Shown here: piece by piece, positions 1 through 7,080 of the stretch
Numbering within the stretch: the stretch's first letter is position 1
Layout: each line of letters opens with the position of its first letter
Assembly: GCA_964554185.1 (NCBI GenBank)
Contig: CAZKNJ010000034.1
Location: 1 to 19,951 of the forward strand
DNA from: CAZKNJ01 sp964554185
GTDB taxonomy: Bacteria > 4484-113
Direction of reading: 5' to 3'
Length of the DNA: 19,951 nt
Position numbers and translations under genes: made by a program
The notes under the pieces: model-generated
Database searches by the model: none
What the model saw: only the letters and a program-made list of their open reading frames with translations
What the model was told of the DNA's origin: nothing

Positions 1-326
1 TCCCGGCCGAACTCAATGGCGTCGCGGAAGCCGATGCCGTGAACCGTGAGCAGGTGGATTGTGCGCTGCAGATCGTCCACCGAGAGCTCGTATATAGTCC
101 CCGGCTGGCCACCCACCGTCTTGATGGAGTCCACCACGAAAGCGCGGTCGTAGCCCGCCAGCTTCTCGGCGAACTCCAGGCCGCCGCGGGTGGCAATATC
201 CACCGCCACCTCATCGTCACCGGCTACCGGCGGGAGGTCGCGCTCCAGCCGCTCGGCGATGTACAGCCCCACCCGGTCGTCGCCCAGCACCGGATTGCCC
301 ACGCCGAGGATAAGTACCCTTCCCAT
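1..326 (-). CDS. [NiFe] hydrogenase maturation protease (partial, C-terminus off the window)
   Basis: The 108 visible codons begin MGRVLILGVGNPVLGDD and read to the window edge without a stop. This matches the HycI/HyaD/HybD endopeptidase family, which removes the C-terminal tail of the hydrogenase large subunit after nickel insertion. By alignment to HybD, the nickel-sensing ligands would be D17 (Glu in HybD), D66 (in VVDSI) and H96 (in TVHGIGF); all three positions are filled. The probable substrate is MvhA in this window, which carries a 26-residue tail after its last ligand motif. No good Shine-Dalgarno precedes the ATG. A TAAACT box at 343-348 could be a -10 giving a short leader; otherwise the gene is read through from the qmoC-like gene 105 nt upstream. 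A truncated second copy of its 5' end lies at 7081-7206. Confidence 0.9.
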   Translation of the reverse strand, partial: MGRVLILGVGNPVLGDDRVGLYIAERLERDLPPVAGDDEVAVDIATRGGLEFAEKLAGYDRAFVVDSIKTVGGQPGTIYELSVDDLQRTIHLLTVHGIGFRDAIEFGR

Positions 327-431
327 AGAACCGAGTTGCGCCAGTTTACCACAGTCCACGCACGACACCGGTCGCAATCACCTGCCGCAATCCGCGAAGG
401 GAATCCCGTGGAAGCCGCCATAAGTAGGCCG

Positions 432-1595
432 CTATTCCTGCGCCAGAGCGTGAACGAATAAAGCCAGTGACCGGTACATCACGTGAGCGAACTTGGTAAA
501 CGGCAGCATGAGCACAATCTCAAAGCCCAGCACAATGTGAAGAAGCAGCACTATGTTACCGGTGACCGTTGCCGGCGCCGTGTAGTCGAGAATCTCCAGG
601 ATGAACCCGCTGACTCCCAGAAGGAACAGGAAAGCGAGAAATATCCAGTCCGTGTGCAACGTATGTTCCGCGTACTTAATGGTGGGGCGCAGCCGCTGCC
701 ACAGCGCCATCGCGGCGCCGTATACCAGGAGAATTCCCGCAATTGTGCCTATCAGCCGTGCCGGATACCAAAGAGGCACCCAGGCTCCGTACTCCGGCTT
801 GAAGAGAAAATTCCAGGTCGTGGCGACCAGCAAGCCCACAAAACCCCACAATATGCACCAGTGAACGAGCCAGCGCGCCCGGTACCAGGGCTCGCTTACG
901 GCATACGGGTCGGAGCAATCCCGGTAGCGTCCTTCGGCGGCCCACTCGGATATAACGTGCCCGATGGCACCGCCAACGCGCGCTATCAGACCTTTTTTCT
1001 TTCCGCCGGGAGGTTTAGCTTTCCCTCGGGTCTCGACCCAGATGCGCCGTGACATGTTGGCGATTCCGAGAATAGCCGCGATAACGGTTACTGCGATAAC
1101 TACAATTCCCATGTCGTGGATGGTGTGCCCGGACACGAACTCGAAAAACCTGCCGTCCACGGGGCCTGCATGCCGCAGCATAAACCATAACAGCAGGGCG
1201 CTTACCGCTACAAAAGCCGCAACGTTGGCTGTCCAGGAGGTATAGAGCCAGCGCGCAAGCCCCGTAGGGTCAAAGGACGCTATCGCGTAGCGCCGCGCCG
1301 AGGCCATAAATTCGCCGGGTTCCGCCTCCCGCCGGCAGGTCACCGAGCACTCCCCGCAGTAGTAGCAGAGCCAAAGCTCCTTGCTGGCAACGATGGAACT
1401 GCGGTCGCCGATCTGGGCAAGGCGGATTATGCGGCGCGGAAACTTCTCGTCCTCGGTCGTCAAGGGGCAGGTGGCAGTGCAATTACCGCAGTTAAAACAC
1501 GCTTTCACATCAAACGCGCCGAATCGCTCAAGTTCTCCAAGGAATGTCGGATCAACCAACCTGCCGCCGGGAATACTCGCTGCTTGCGTGCTCAC
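432..1595 (-). CDS. qmoC: QmoC-like membrane subunit (HdrC-type Fe-S head fused to cytochrome-b-type anchor)
   Basis: The 387-residue protein has two classical [4Fe-4S] motifs at the N-terminus (C33/C36/C39/C43 and C77/C80/C83/C87), as in HdrC. These are followed by about six hydrophobic helices near residues 122-140, 161-181, 241-262, 280-300, 315-337 and 347-372. Histidines in or near the helices (H160, H245, H353, H371) could ligate haem b. An HdrC+HdrE fusion of this length is the hallmark of QmoC, which exchanges electrons between the quinone pool and cytoplasmic QmoAB. The start is GTG, overlapping the stop of the winged-helix gene by 4 nt (GTGA), with a GGAGG ribosome site about 7 nt upstream. 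As the only membrane protein in the window it should anchor the left-hand complex. An HdrE/NarI-type or DsrMK-like role is the alternative if the partner is not Qmo. Confidence 0.85.
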   Translation of the reverse strand: MSTQAASIPGGRLVDPTFLGELERFGAFDVKACFNCGNCTATCPLTTEDEKFPRRIIRLAQIGDRSSIVASKELWLCYYCGECSVTCRREAEPGEFMASARRYAIASFDPTGLARWLYTSWTANVAAFVAVSALLLWFMLRHAGPVDGRFFEFVSGHTIHDMGIVVIAVTVIAAILGIANMSRRIWVETRGKAKPPGGKKKGLIARVGGAIGHVISEWAAEGRYRDCSDPYAVSEPWYRARWLVHWCILWGFVGLLVATTWNFLFKPEYGAWVPLWYPARLIGTIAGILLVYGAAMALWQRLRPTIKYAEHTLHTDWIFLAFLFLLGVSGFILEILDYTAPATVTGNIVLLLHIVLGFEIVLMLPFTKFAHVMYRSLALFVHALAQE

Positions 1596-1927
1596 TTGTT
1601 CTCCTCCCCCCCGTCCTTCTTGAGTTCGTACTGGATGTAATCGCCGCTGGCAGCCCCTTCCACAACATCACCATATTTCCTTAACGCCATCAGCCACCAG
1701 AATGCTACCTCGGTTTCAAGTCCAACCGCGGTGGCGAGCTCAGGGGCCGTCTTCGGTCCTTCCTTGAGCGCTTTGATTATCTTCTTCCGGATATCCATTT
1801 GCTCGCGGTTACGCTCAATCAGCACTTTGGGCACCCCACCGCGCCGTTCGCGCGCGATTTGGAAGGGCTTTTTCGTCTTCTCCGTGCCTTCGCGCGGCGC
1901 TTTGTTGTTTGCGGTATCGCTACTCAC
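1592..1927 (-). CDS. Small winged-helix-like protein between qmoB-like and qmoC-like genes
   Basis: This is a 111-residue soluble protein. The N-terminal 45 residues are charged and low in structure. Residues 46-104 read as a compact helix-turn-helix with a wing: KKIIKALKEG, then APELATAVGL, then a helix VAFWWLMALRKYG, then a short beta pair ending YIQYELKK. I chose the GTG at 1927 because a strong GGAGGTGG ribosome site sits just before it and it overlaps the end of the qmoB-like gene by a few bases; upstream in-frame codons lie inside that gene. It also overlaps qmoC by 4 nt, so it should be made in step with the complex. The tryptophan-rich recognition helix is unusual for DNA binding, so it may be a structural or assembly factor. 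I do not recognise a named family. Confidence 0.75.
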   Translation of the reverse strand: MSSDTANNKAPREGTEKTKKPFQIARERRGGVPKVLIERNREQMDIRKKIIKALKEGPKTAPELATAVGLETEVAFWWLMALRKYGDVVEGAASGDYIQYELKKDGGEENK

Positions 1928-4004
1928 TGCCCACCTCCGCCGCTGTTTCGTAATCCCCCACCAGAGCATCCACCATCGCGTCGAACTGGTCGATGCGCCA
2001 ACCGGCCACTTGAATAGCACTGTGCGGACAAACCGCCACACACATCCCGCAGCCGTTGCAGAGTGCTGCATTCACCTCTGCCTGTTTAATCTGCTTGCCG
2101 CCCGCATCGCGCTCTACCAGCGTGATGGCGTTCATCGGCGTGCACTCCGCCACGCAGAGACCTTCCCCCTTACAGAGGTCGAGGTCAACCTGCGCGATGA
2201 ACGGATCAAGCTCAATATATCCCTTTTCAAGCATGCCTACTGCTTTAGTGGTAGCGGTGGATGCCGCCGCGCAGGTCTCGGTGATGTCCATCGGTCCCTG
2301 GCAACTGCCGGCCATAATCACGCCGCTTACTGCGAGCTCAACCGGGCGCAGCTTTGGGTGGACCTCCTGCAGAAACCGGTCGGGACTGCGCGGCAATTTC
2401 ATAATATCAACCAGCTTGTCGATGTTGCTGGGCACCATACCTGTCGCCAACACCACCAGGTCTGTCGGCACTATTAGCTCCTCGCCCCAGGTGAGAGTGT
2501 CCTTTACGCGAACGAACAGGGGCGAGTTAGCCCTGCCATCAGCCTCTTCAACCACTGGCGGCTGTTCCGGAAGCCAGCGGAAGAAAAGAACACCCAGCTT
2601 CGAGGAGGCAAGGTAGTAGTCTTCGTGCCCCCGCCCATAGGTCCGAATATCCTGATAAAAGTCGTACACATTGATGTTAGGGAAGCGACGGCGCAACTCA
2701 TTCACCGCTCGCAGCGCGGCGGTACAGCAGTAGCGGGAGCAGTAGTCGTTCACTCGCCCATCGGGCCCAGGCTCGTGGATGCCTTCCACCTGCCGGCTCC
2801 CCACACAGTGAATCATGCTCACGTTCCTGACTGGCTTACCATTAAGCACTAGCTTTCCTCCGGTCGGCCCCTCCTCATCGAGCATGCGCTCTAGCTGCGG
2901 CAGGGTGATGACTTCCGGATGCACCCCAAAGCCGTACTCGCCCTGCTTGGGCTGGTAAGGCTCAAAGCCGGTGGCCAAAGCAATCATCCCGCAGGATACT
3001 TTCATTTCCTCCCCTTCAGCGTCAAGCTTGATCCCTTTACCACCCACTGCCTCCACGCACTTCCCGCACTTGGTGCAAGTTTTCCAGTCGATCGCCGGTA
3101 TCGCCGGGTAGCAGCCCGGGTAGCGCAGATAAATCGCCTTGCGCTGGGAAAGACCGTAGTCAAACTCGTTTTCGGTGGTTTCGGGACAGGCATCGATTGC
3201 TGCTTGGGTCTCCGACTTACTAAGTTCCGCAGTGACTCCGCGCGGCTCCACGCTAACTGTGAGCGTGAAATCGCCAATATATCCGCTAACATCAATGATT
3301 TCGGCTGAGGTATGTATGGTGATATTCGCATCCGCGAGAACCTCATCTAGCAGTGGTTTAAGCAGCTCGCGGGCCTTATCTTCTAATGGAAAGATAGAGC
3401 CGAGCTGAACCATTCGGCCACCGAGGAACGGCGCTTTCTCAATGAGAGTAACTTGATACCCGTTACGGGAGAGGTCGCGTGCGCAGCGCAATCCGCCAAC
3501 GCCGCCGCCCACTACTGCCACGCGTTTGTTAGCGTCAATGCGGTTTGCCTGAAGCTTATGACTCCGCCGCGCCTTAGCAACGCCAACAGCGACCAACCTG
3601 ATTGCCTTATCCGTCGCGCCCTCCGGGTCGGCGTGGCTCACCCAACTCACCTGCTCCCGGATATTCACCGCTTCGTAGAGGTATGGATTTAATCCTGCGC
3701 GGTTCAGCACGCCGCGGAAAGTGCCCTCGTGAAGGCTTGGGGCGCAAGCTGCAATCACCACGCGGTCGAGATTCTCCTTGGCGATATCCTCGGCAACCAT
3801 AATCTGGCCGGGATCTGAGCACATAAACATATAGTGCTTCGCCACCGCTACACCGGGCAGCTTGCTCGCTGCCCTAATCACGCGCTCGACATCCACCACA
3901 TCGGAGATGTTCCCTCCGCAATGACAGACGTAGACGCCTACCCGCATGCCTTCTTTTGCGGAATCACTCTCAGTCGCACGGTTTTCGGTATTCGGCATAT
4001 CCAT
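1920..4004 (-). CDS. qmoB: QmoB-like / HdrA-type FAD iron-sulfur protein
   Basis: The 694-residue protein begins with the HdrA N-terminal domain (VCHCGGNISD near 26-35, MCSDPGQ 61-67, ACAPSLHE 86-93). An FAD Rossmann motif VVGGGVGG follows at 164-171, a second FAD half ends in ALATGF near 342-347, and the HdrA signature YCSRYCC is at 421-427. The last C-terminal ferredoxin motif is intact (C649/C652/C655/C659). Two others are degenerate: C310/C313/C316 has Val320 in place of the fourth Cys, and C611/C617/C621 has Glu614 in place of the second. Family QmoB proteins normally end in an MvhD-like domain; it is missing here, but a separate MvhD-like gene lies upstream. GTG 4007 and ATG 3998 are alternative starts. 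The stop overlaps the winged-helix gene, and the gene follows the qmoA-like gene directly, so it is co-transcribed. Confidence 0.85.
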   Translation of the reverse strand: MDMPNTENRATESDSAKEGMRVGVYVCHCGGNISDVVDVERVIRAASKLPGVAVAKHYMFMCSDPGQIMVAEDIAKENLDRVVIAACAPSLHEGTFRGVLNRAGLNPYLYEAVNIREQVSWVSHADPEGATDKAIRLVAVGVAKARRSHKLQANRIDANKRVAVVGGGVGGLRCARDLSRNGYQVTLIEKAPFLGGRMVQLGSIFPLEDKARELLKPLLDEVLADANITIHTSAEIIDVSGYIGDFTLTVSVEPRGVTAELSKSETQAAIDACPETTENEFDYGLSQRKAIYLRYPGCYPAIPAIDWKTCTKCGKCVEAVGGKGIKLDAEGEEMKVSCGMIALATGFEPYQPKQGEYGFGVHPEVITLPQLERMLDEEGPTGGKLVLNGKPVRNVSMIHCVGSRQVEGIHEPGPDGRVNDYCSRYCCTAALRAVNELRRRFPNINVYDFYQDIRTYGRGHEDYYLASSKLGVLFFRWLPEQPPVVEEADGRANSPLFVRVKDTLTWGEELIVPTDLVVLATGMVPSNIDKLVDIMKLPRSPDRFLQEVHPKLRPVELAVSGVIMAGSCQGPMDITETCAAASTATTKAVGMLEKGYIELDPFIAQVDLDLCKGEGLCVAECTPMNAITLVERDAGGKQIKQAEVNAALCNGCGMCVAVCPHSAIQVAGWRIDQFDAMVDALVGDYETAAEVGSE

Positions 4005-4009
4005 CACGT

Positions 4010-5374
4010 TTACACTTGATTCCGTCCAGTTGTAGTAACGGCTTCTCGGTCGACTTCACCAGGTTGGTCCGGCATTCTGCCGCGGACCCCCTGTCCGCGC
4101 AGGTAAGCCGATGCTTCCGTGGCAGCCGCGCCGGCTTCAACGATAGTATCCGGAATGTCCTTAGGACCTGCGGCCACCCCGGCAACAAAGACACCATCGG
4201 CATGAGTCCGTGCTGGCGCAAGGCTCGGCTGGACGCGAAGCACGAAATCATCCTCCGGATCCAGTGACGCTAGAAAATCATTATCAGCATTCTCCGCGGG
4301 CACAATGCCGAGCGACAGCACCACCATGTCGTGCTTGCGCTCGACGGGTTGGCCATTTCCATCTATCTGCTCAAAGCGGACGATTGGATTGTGTTCGCCG
4401 TCTTCCGTAATCTGGGCAACCGAACCCTTGACAAACTCGATGCCCATCGCCTGCGCGTTGCGGTAGAAAGGCTCAAAGCCCTTGCCGTAAGCACGAATAT
4501 CCATATAGTAAATCGTTACATCCACTAAAGGCAAGGCACCGGACAGCAACATCGCCTGCTTGATCGAGTACATGCAGCACACGCGGGAGCAGTAAGGAAC
4601 TCCACAACTTAGATCGCGTGATCCCGCGCAGAGCACATAAGCTACCGAATCCGGCACCTTACCGTCGGAGGGACGCAGCACCCTGCCGAACGGCCCGTGG
4701 GGCGCGAGCAGTCGCTCCACCTGCAACGAATCCAGGACATTGGCCAACTTGCCCCGGCCATAGCGCTCTTGGACCGTCTTCGGCAGGAGATCGAAGCCCG
4801 TGGCCTGGATGACCGCCCCGGCGTCTACGGTGATCTCCTCCGGTTCCTGCAGAAAATCTATGCAGTTCTTTGGGCAAGCCTTAACGCAGAGCCCGCAGAA
4901 TATGCAGTTTTCAATGTCCAGCAGGGCCACCTGGGGTATCGCGTTGGAAAAGGGCACATAGATAGCCTTGCGCACGCCCAGGTTGCCCTCGAACTCGTGT
5001 GGAAGATACACGGGGCAGGCTTGCTCACAGAGCGGGCAGCCAATACAGTCTTTTGCAACCACGTAGCGCGGCTTCTGCAGAACAAAAGCCTCGAATCTTC
5101 CACCGGAGCGCTTGATCTTCTTGACCTCAGCGTAGGTCATCACAGTGATATTCTCATGATGCGCTGTCGCAGACATCTTCGGGGTGCAAATGCAGCTGGC
5201 GCAGTCCAGAGTAGGAAAAACCTTGCTCAGAGCGATCATCTTGCCGCCAATGCTGGGGTCTCGCTCAACCAAGAGAACTTTGAAACCCTCGTCAGCAAGA
5301 TCGAGCGAGGCCTGCATCCCCGCAATACCCGCGCCAATCACCAGCACATCAGTTTTTATCTTCCTTGGGGCCAT
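4010..5374 (-). CDS. qmoA: QmoA-like / HdrA-type FAD iron-sulfur protein
   Basis: The 454-residue flavoprotein lacks the HdrA N-terminal domain and starts directly with the FAD motif VLVIGAGIAGM (residues 10-20). It carries two full [4Fe-4S] sites, C110/C113/C116/C120 and C157/C160/C163/C167. The HdrA-type cysteine cluster YCSRVCC lies in the second half, and a closing FAD motif GVFVAGVAAGPKDIP near the end. This short, N-terminally trimmed HdrA form is typical of QmoA. Reading can begin 15 codons earlier (5419), but no ribosome site precedes that codon, whereas AAGGGA lies 9 nt before the ATG at 5374. It is followed after a few bases by the qmoB-like gene and preceded by the MvhD-like gene, consistent with one complex. 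A generic HdrA2-type role cannot be excluded. Confidence 0.87.
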   Translation of the reverse strand: MAPRKIKTDVLVIGAGIAGMQASLDLADEGFKVLLVERDPSIGGKMIALSKVFPTLDCASCICTPKMSATAHHENITVMTYAEVKKIKRSGGRFEAFVLQKPRYVVAKDCIGCPLCEQACPVYLPHEFEGNLGVRKAIYVPFSNAIPQVALLDIENCIFCGLCVKACPKNCIDFLQEPEEITVDAGAVIQATGFDLLPKTVQERYGRGKLANVLDSLQVERLLAPHGPFGRVLRPSDGKVPDSVAYVLCAGSRDLSCGVPYCSRVCCMYSIKQAMLLSGALPLVDVTIYYMDIRAYGKGFEPFYRNAQAMGIEFVKGSVAQITEDGEHNPIVRFEQIDGNGQPVERKHDMVVLSLGIVPAENADNDFLASLDPEDDFVLRVQPSLAPARTHADGVFVAGVAAGPKDIPDTIVEAGAAATEASAYLRGQGVRGRMPDQPGEVDREAVTTTGRNQV

Positions 5375-5467
5375 ATCCAGTGTTCCCTTAACAACGCCGC
5401 ACGCGGAGCCGCACTCCATTAAGCGGCACGCGCTCGTGATTCGCTTGTCCGGTGTCCCTGAAGCTGC

Positions 5468-5914
5468 TCAGGCAGCACCCAGTTCCCTCAGCAGCTGGTC
5501 CATCTGGTTGACTTCTTTAAGAAACGCCTTCGCGCACACAGTACAGATGGCGCAAACGCGCAGCCGGCGAATGTCCATGCCGCGCTCCTTCATTTGCTTC
5601 TGTACCGTGGAAATCCTCTTCGTAAGGCGTTCGAAGGCTCCCGGGTAAGGGCACTCATGCCCGCAAGCCATCACGAGTATCCCGTCAATTCCTTTATCGA
5701 AGCAGCGCAAGTAGAAGTCTTCGGGCAACACTGCGGGCGACAGCAATCTGATGATGTATGCATTGGCCGGATAATCGGTGTGCGTTTGCGAGACATAGTT
5801 GGCGCCTGGATAGGCGCAAGCTTCCGTTGCCAGAATCAGTATTTTCGGCTTCTTGCCAGCTTCGACCCCGGGTGTTCGTTGAGCGCTTTCGGTCACTTCT
5901 TCACCAGCCCTCAT
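5468..5914 (-). CDS. Divergent stand-alone MvhD-like iron-sulfur protein
   Basis: The 148-residue protein follows the MvhD fold pattern (ATEACAYPGAN, YPANAYIIRLL, GIDGILVMACGHECPY). In MvhD this small domain carries a [2Fe-2S] cluster that passes electrons between hydrogenase and HdrA. Compared with the canonical MvhD at 9767-10243, it keeps one cysteine of the CxxC pair (C33) and the CxxxC-like pair (C84/C88), but loses the CSG cysteine. It gains a new C-terminal group C121/C124/C127 plus C71, so its cluster must be held differently. In Qmo this domain is normally fused to the C-terminus of QmoB; here it is a free gene two places upstream. ATG 5914 lies 7 nt after the tusA stop; GTG 5896 is an alternative. 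Confidence 0.8.
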   Translation of the reverse strand: MRAGEEVTESAQRTPGVEAGKKPKILILATEACAYPGANYVSQTHTDYPANAYIIRLLSPAVLPEDFYLRCFDKGIDGILVMACGHECPYPGAFERLTKRISTVQKQMKERGMDIRRLRVCAICTVCAKAFLKEVNQMDQLLRELGAA

Positions 5915-5921
5915 CCGCAGC

Positions 5922-6176
5922 TTATTTCTTGCGGGTGACGAATATCCGATCGTAACCGTCTGCCTCAAGAACGCCCAAGAACTCGTGCCCCACTTTCTCC
6001 GCCCAGCGGGGAATATCTGCCTTGGTGGAAGCGTCGCCGGACCATACTTCAATGGTCTCGCCTACTGCAACCGTCCCGATGGCCTTCTTCGCTTCAAGTA
6101 ACGGGCCCGGGCACGCGGACCCACGTGCGTCCACGACCTTGGCAGCTTTGATGTTTTCCAAATCCACGTCCGCCAT
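5922..6176 (-). CDS. tusA: TusA-family sulfur carrier protein
   Basis: The 84-residue protein has the diagnostic motif ARGSACPGPLLEAKKAI with the sulfur-accepting Cys22 in a CPGP context. The remainder has the usual two-layer alpha/beta pattern (GETIEVWSGDASTKADIPRW). TusA proteins carry a persulfide on this cysteine and hand it to other sulfurtransferases or to sulfur-oxidising or -reducing enzymes. An excellent AAGGAG ribosome site lies 5 nt before the ATG. It sits directly after a DsrE-like gene. This pairing is known from sulfur-trafficking clusters next to Hdr-like complexes in sulfur oxidisers, and suggests the Qmo-like module receives or releases protein-bound sulfane sulfur. Confidence 0.93.
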   Translation of the reverse strand: MADVDLENIKAAKVVDARGSACPGPLLEAKKAIGTVAVGETIEVWSGDASTKADIPRWAEKVGHEFLGVLEADGYDRIFVTRKK

Positions 6177-6219
6177 GTTGACTCCTTCGTCCCGGTTGAT
6201 GTAAGTGCTTGCCCAGTGC

Positions 6220-6579
6220 TCAGAAGGTAAGCACGATGTCAGCTTCCTCTGCGTCAATAAGAAAGGTAGCCACACCGCCCATCTCAACACCGTCAATGAG
6301 GTCGTCCTGCGCGATCTTTGCTATAGGAAACGCCGCAGAACAGGCAATCATCTTGATACCCAGATCCTGGGCGATCTTGATGAACTCCGGCAGGGATTTC
6401 GGCGCGCCCTCCAGTCTGATCTTCTCAGCGCCGCCCTTGCGGATAATGTTGAGCCCGCTCATAGTGAAGAACATGGTCGTTTCCATGTCACTCGCCACCG
6501 CGCCGGTTCCCAGCATGAAAGGCGGGAACGCGCGCTCGGGCTCATCCGAGCCGCAAAAGATAAGTACTTTGGTAGCCAC
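6220..6579 (-). CDS. DsrE/DsrF-like sulfur relay protein
   Basis: The 119-residue protein starts MATKVLIFCGSDEPERA and includes METTMFFTMSGLNIIRKGG and MIACSAAFPIAKI, the pattern of the DsrE/F-like superfamily. Candidate persulfide cysteines are C9 and C80; the second is at the position used in DsrE2-type proteins. The start codon is GTG, with a clear GGAGG 8 nt upstream. It is the first gene of the left operon, about 60 nt below the predicted transcription start and 43 nt ahead of tusA. Its likely role is persulfide transfer to or from TusA; the direction cannot be read from sequence. Confidence 0.85.
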   Translation of the reverse strand: MATKVLIFCGSDEPERAFPPFMLGTGAVASDMETTMFFTMSGLNIIRKGGAEKIRLEGAPKSLPEFIKIAQDLGIKMIACSAAFPIAKIAQDDLIDGVEMGGVATFLIDAEEADIVLTF

Positions 6580-6645
6580 AGCAAGATCCTCCTGTAGTTG
6601 GAAAAAGCCTCCCCGACCTCAGAGCTGGCCCAGAAAGCTCACGGC

Positions 6646-6674
6646 ATGATAACGCTAGCACAAGCTCATGTCAA
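6646..6674 (-). promoter_or_regulatory. Sigma70-type promoter of the dsrE-tusA-qmo operon
   Basis: Reading the minus strand, a perfect -35 box TTGACA (6669-6674) is separated by 17 nt from TATCAT (6646-6651). Transcription would begin near 6638-6639, about 60 nt before the GTG of the dsrE-like gene. No gene lies between 6580 and 6729, so this is the obvious operon promoter. Confidence 0.75.
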
Positions 6675-6679
6675 CTAAT

Positions 6680-6705
6680 CCGAATAGGTGAATTCGTTAT
6701 TTCGG
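6680..6705. promoter_or_regulatory. Inverted repeat beside the -35 box, candidate operator
   Basis: The 26-nt element has outer arms CCGAA/TTCGG and an inner inverted pair CGAAT-6 nt-ATTCG. It ends only 5 nt upstream of the -35 box of the left operon. It lies between that promoter and the arsR-family gene and resembles the AT-rich, GAAT/ATTC-containing dyads of ArsR-type regulators, so the neighbouring regulator is the natural candidate to bind it. This is an inference from position and symmetry. Confidence 0.45.
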
Positions 6706-6729
6706 TAAAGGCCGCTCAAGTAACGCGTT

Positions 6730-7002
6730 TTATTTTCCCTGAAAGATCTGTATTATCTCTATAACCCGGGGGTCAACTACGCGGTAGCAGGTCTTTCGTC
6801 CTTCTTTTCGGCTCTTGAGTATACGATGGCTCTTGAGCACGCTCAAGTGCCGCGACACGCTAGATTGCGGGATTGAGAGCTTCTGGCGGATTTGTCCGAC
6901 ATTACACTCGTTGGCGAGCAAACCCCTTATAATGCGAAGCCTCGCCGGATGAGCTAACACCCTCAAGATGTCGCTCATTCTTTCGTAGTTTATAGACATC
7001 AT
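6730..7002 (-). CDS. ArsR-family winged-helix transcriptional regulator
   Basis: The 90-residue protein has the ArsR/SmtB layout: VLAHPARLRIIRGLL, then ECNVGQIRQKL, the recognition helix IPQSSVSRHLSVLK (residues 44-57), and the wing RKEGRKTCYRV. The usual metal-binding ELCVCDL motif is absent. Only C33, at the start of the third helix, and C72, in the wing, are present. This recalls thiol-sensing members such as BigR/SqrR, although the positions are not identical. I start at the ATG 7002; the next ATG (6999) has better spacing from GAGGT. A reading frame extends to 7068, but that would overlap the predicted promoter. The gene lies just upstream of the sulfur-relay/Qmo operon and probably controls it. 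Confidence 0.88.
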   Translation of the reverse strand: MMSINYERMSDILRVLAHPARLRIIRGLLANECNVGQIRQKLSIPQSSVSRHLSVLKSHRILKSRKEGRKTCYRVVDPRVIEIIQIFQGK

Positions 7003-7046
7003 AGTACCTCGCTTTAACGACACTTGCCGCGGGAAGATGTATGGGA

Positions 7047-7075
7047 GAAATAGCACATGAGACTGCACTTGTAAA
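7047..7075 (-). promoter_or_regulatory. Candidate promoter of the arsR-family gene
   Basis: On the minus strand TTTACA (7070-7075), 17 nt, then TATTTC (7047-7052) lie upstream of the ArsR start at 7002. The -35 is good and the -10 is weak. A stronger TATAAT at 7214-7219, ahead of the protease remnant, could also serve this gene with the remnant as a leader ORF. Confidence 0.4.
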
Positions 7076-7080
7076 GAAGC

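Noticed and set aside
3001..3700. Overlapping ORFs in the qmoB-like region as frameshift signals
   Set aside because: The 694-residue frame reads through with expected domains; the alternatives are short shadows.
5375..5419. Upstream start for the qmoA-like gene
   Set aside because: It adds 15 residues before the FAD strand with no ribosome site, whereas ATG 5374 has AAGGGA at good distance.
7003..7068. Upstream start for the ArsR-family gene
   Set aside because: The extra 22 residues would overlap the predicted promoter and do not belong to the ArsR fold; GAGGT sits before 7002/6999.
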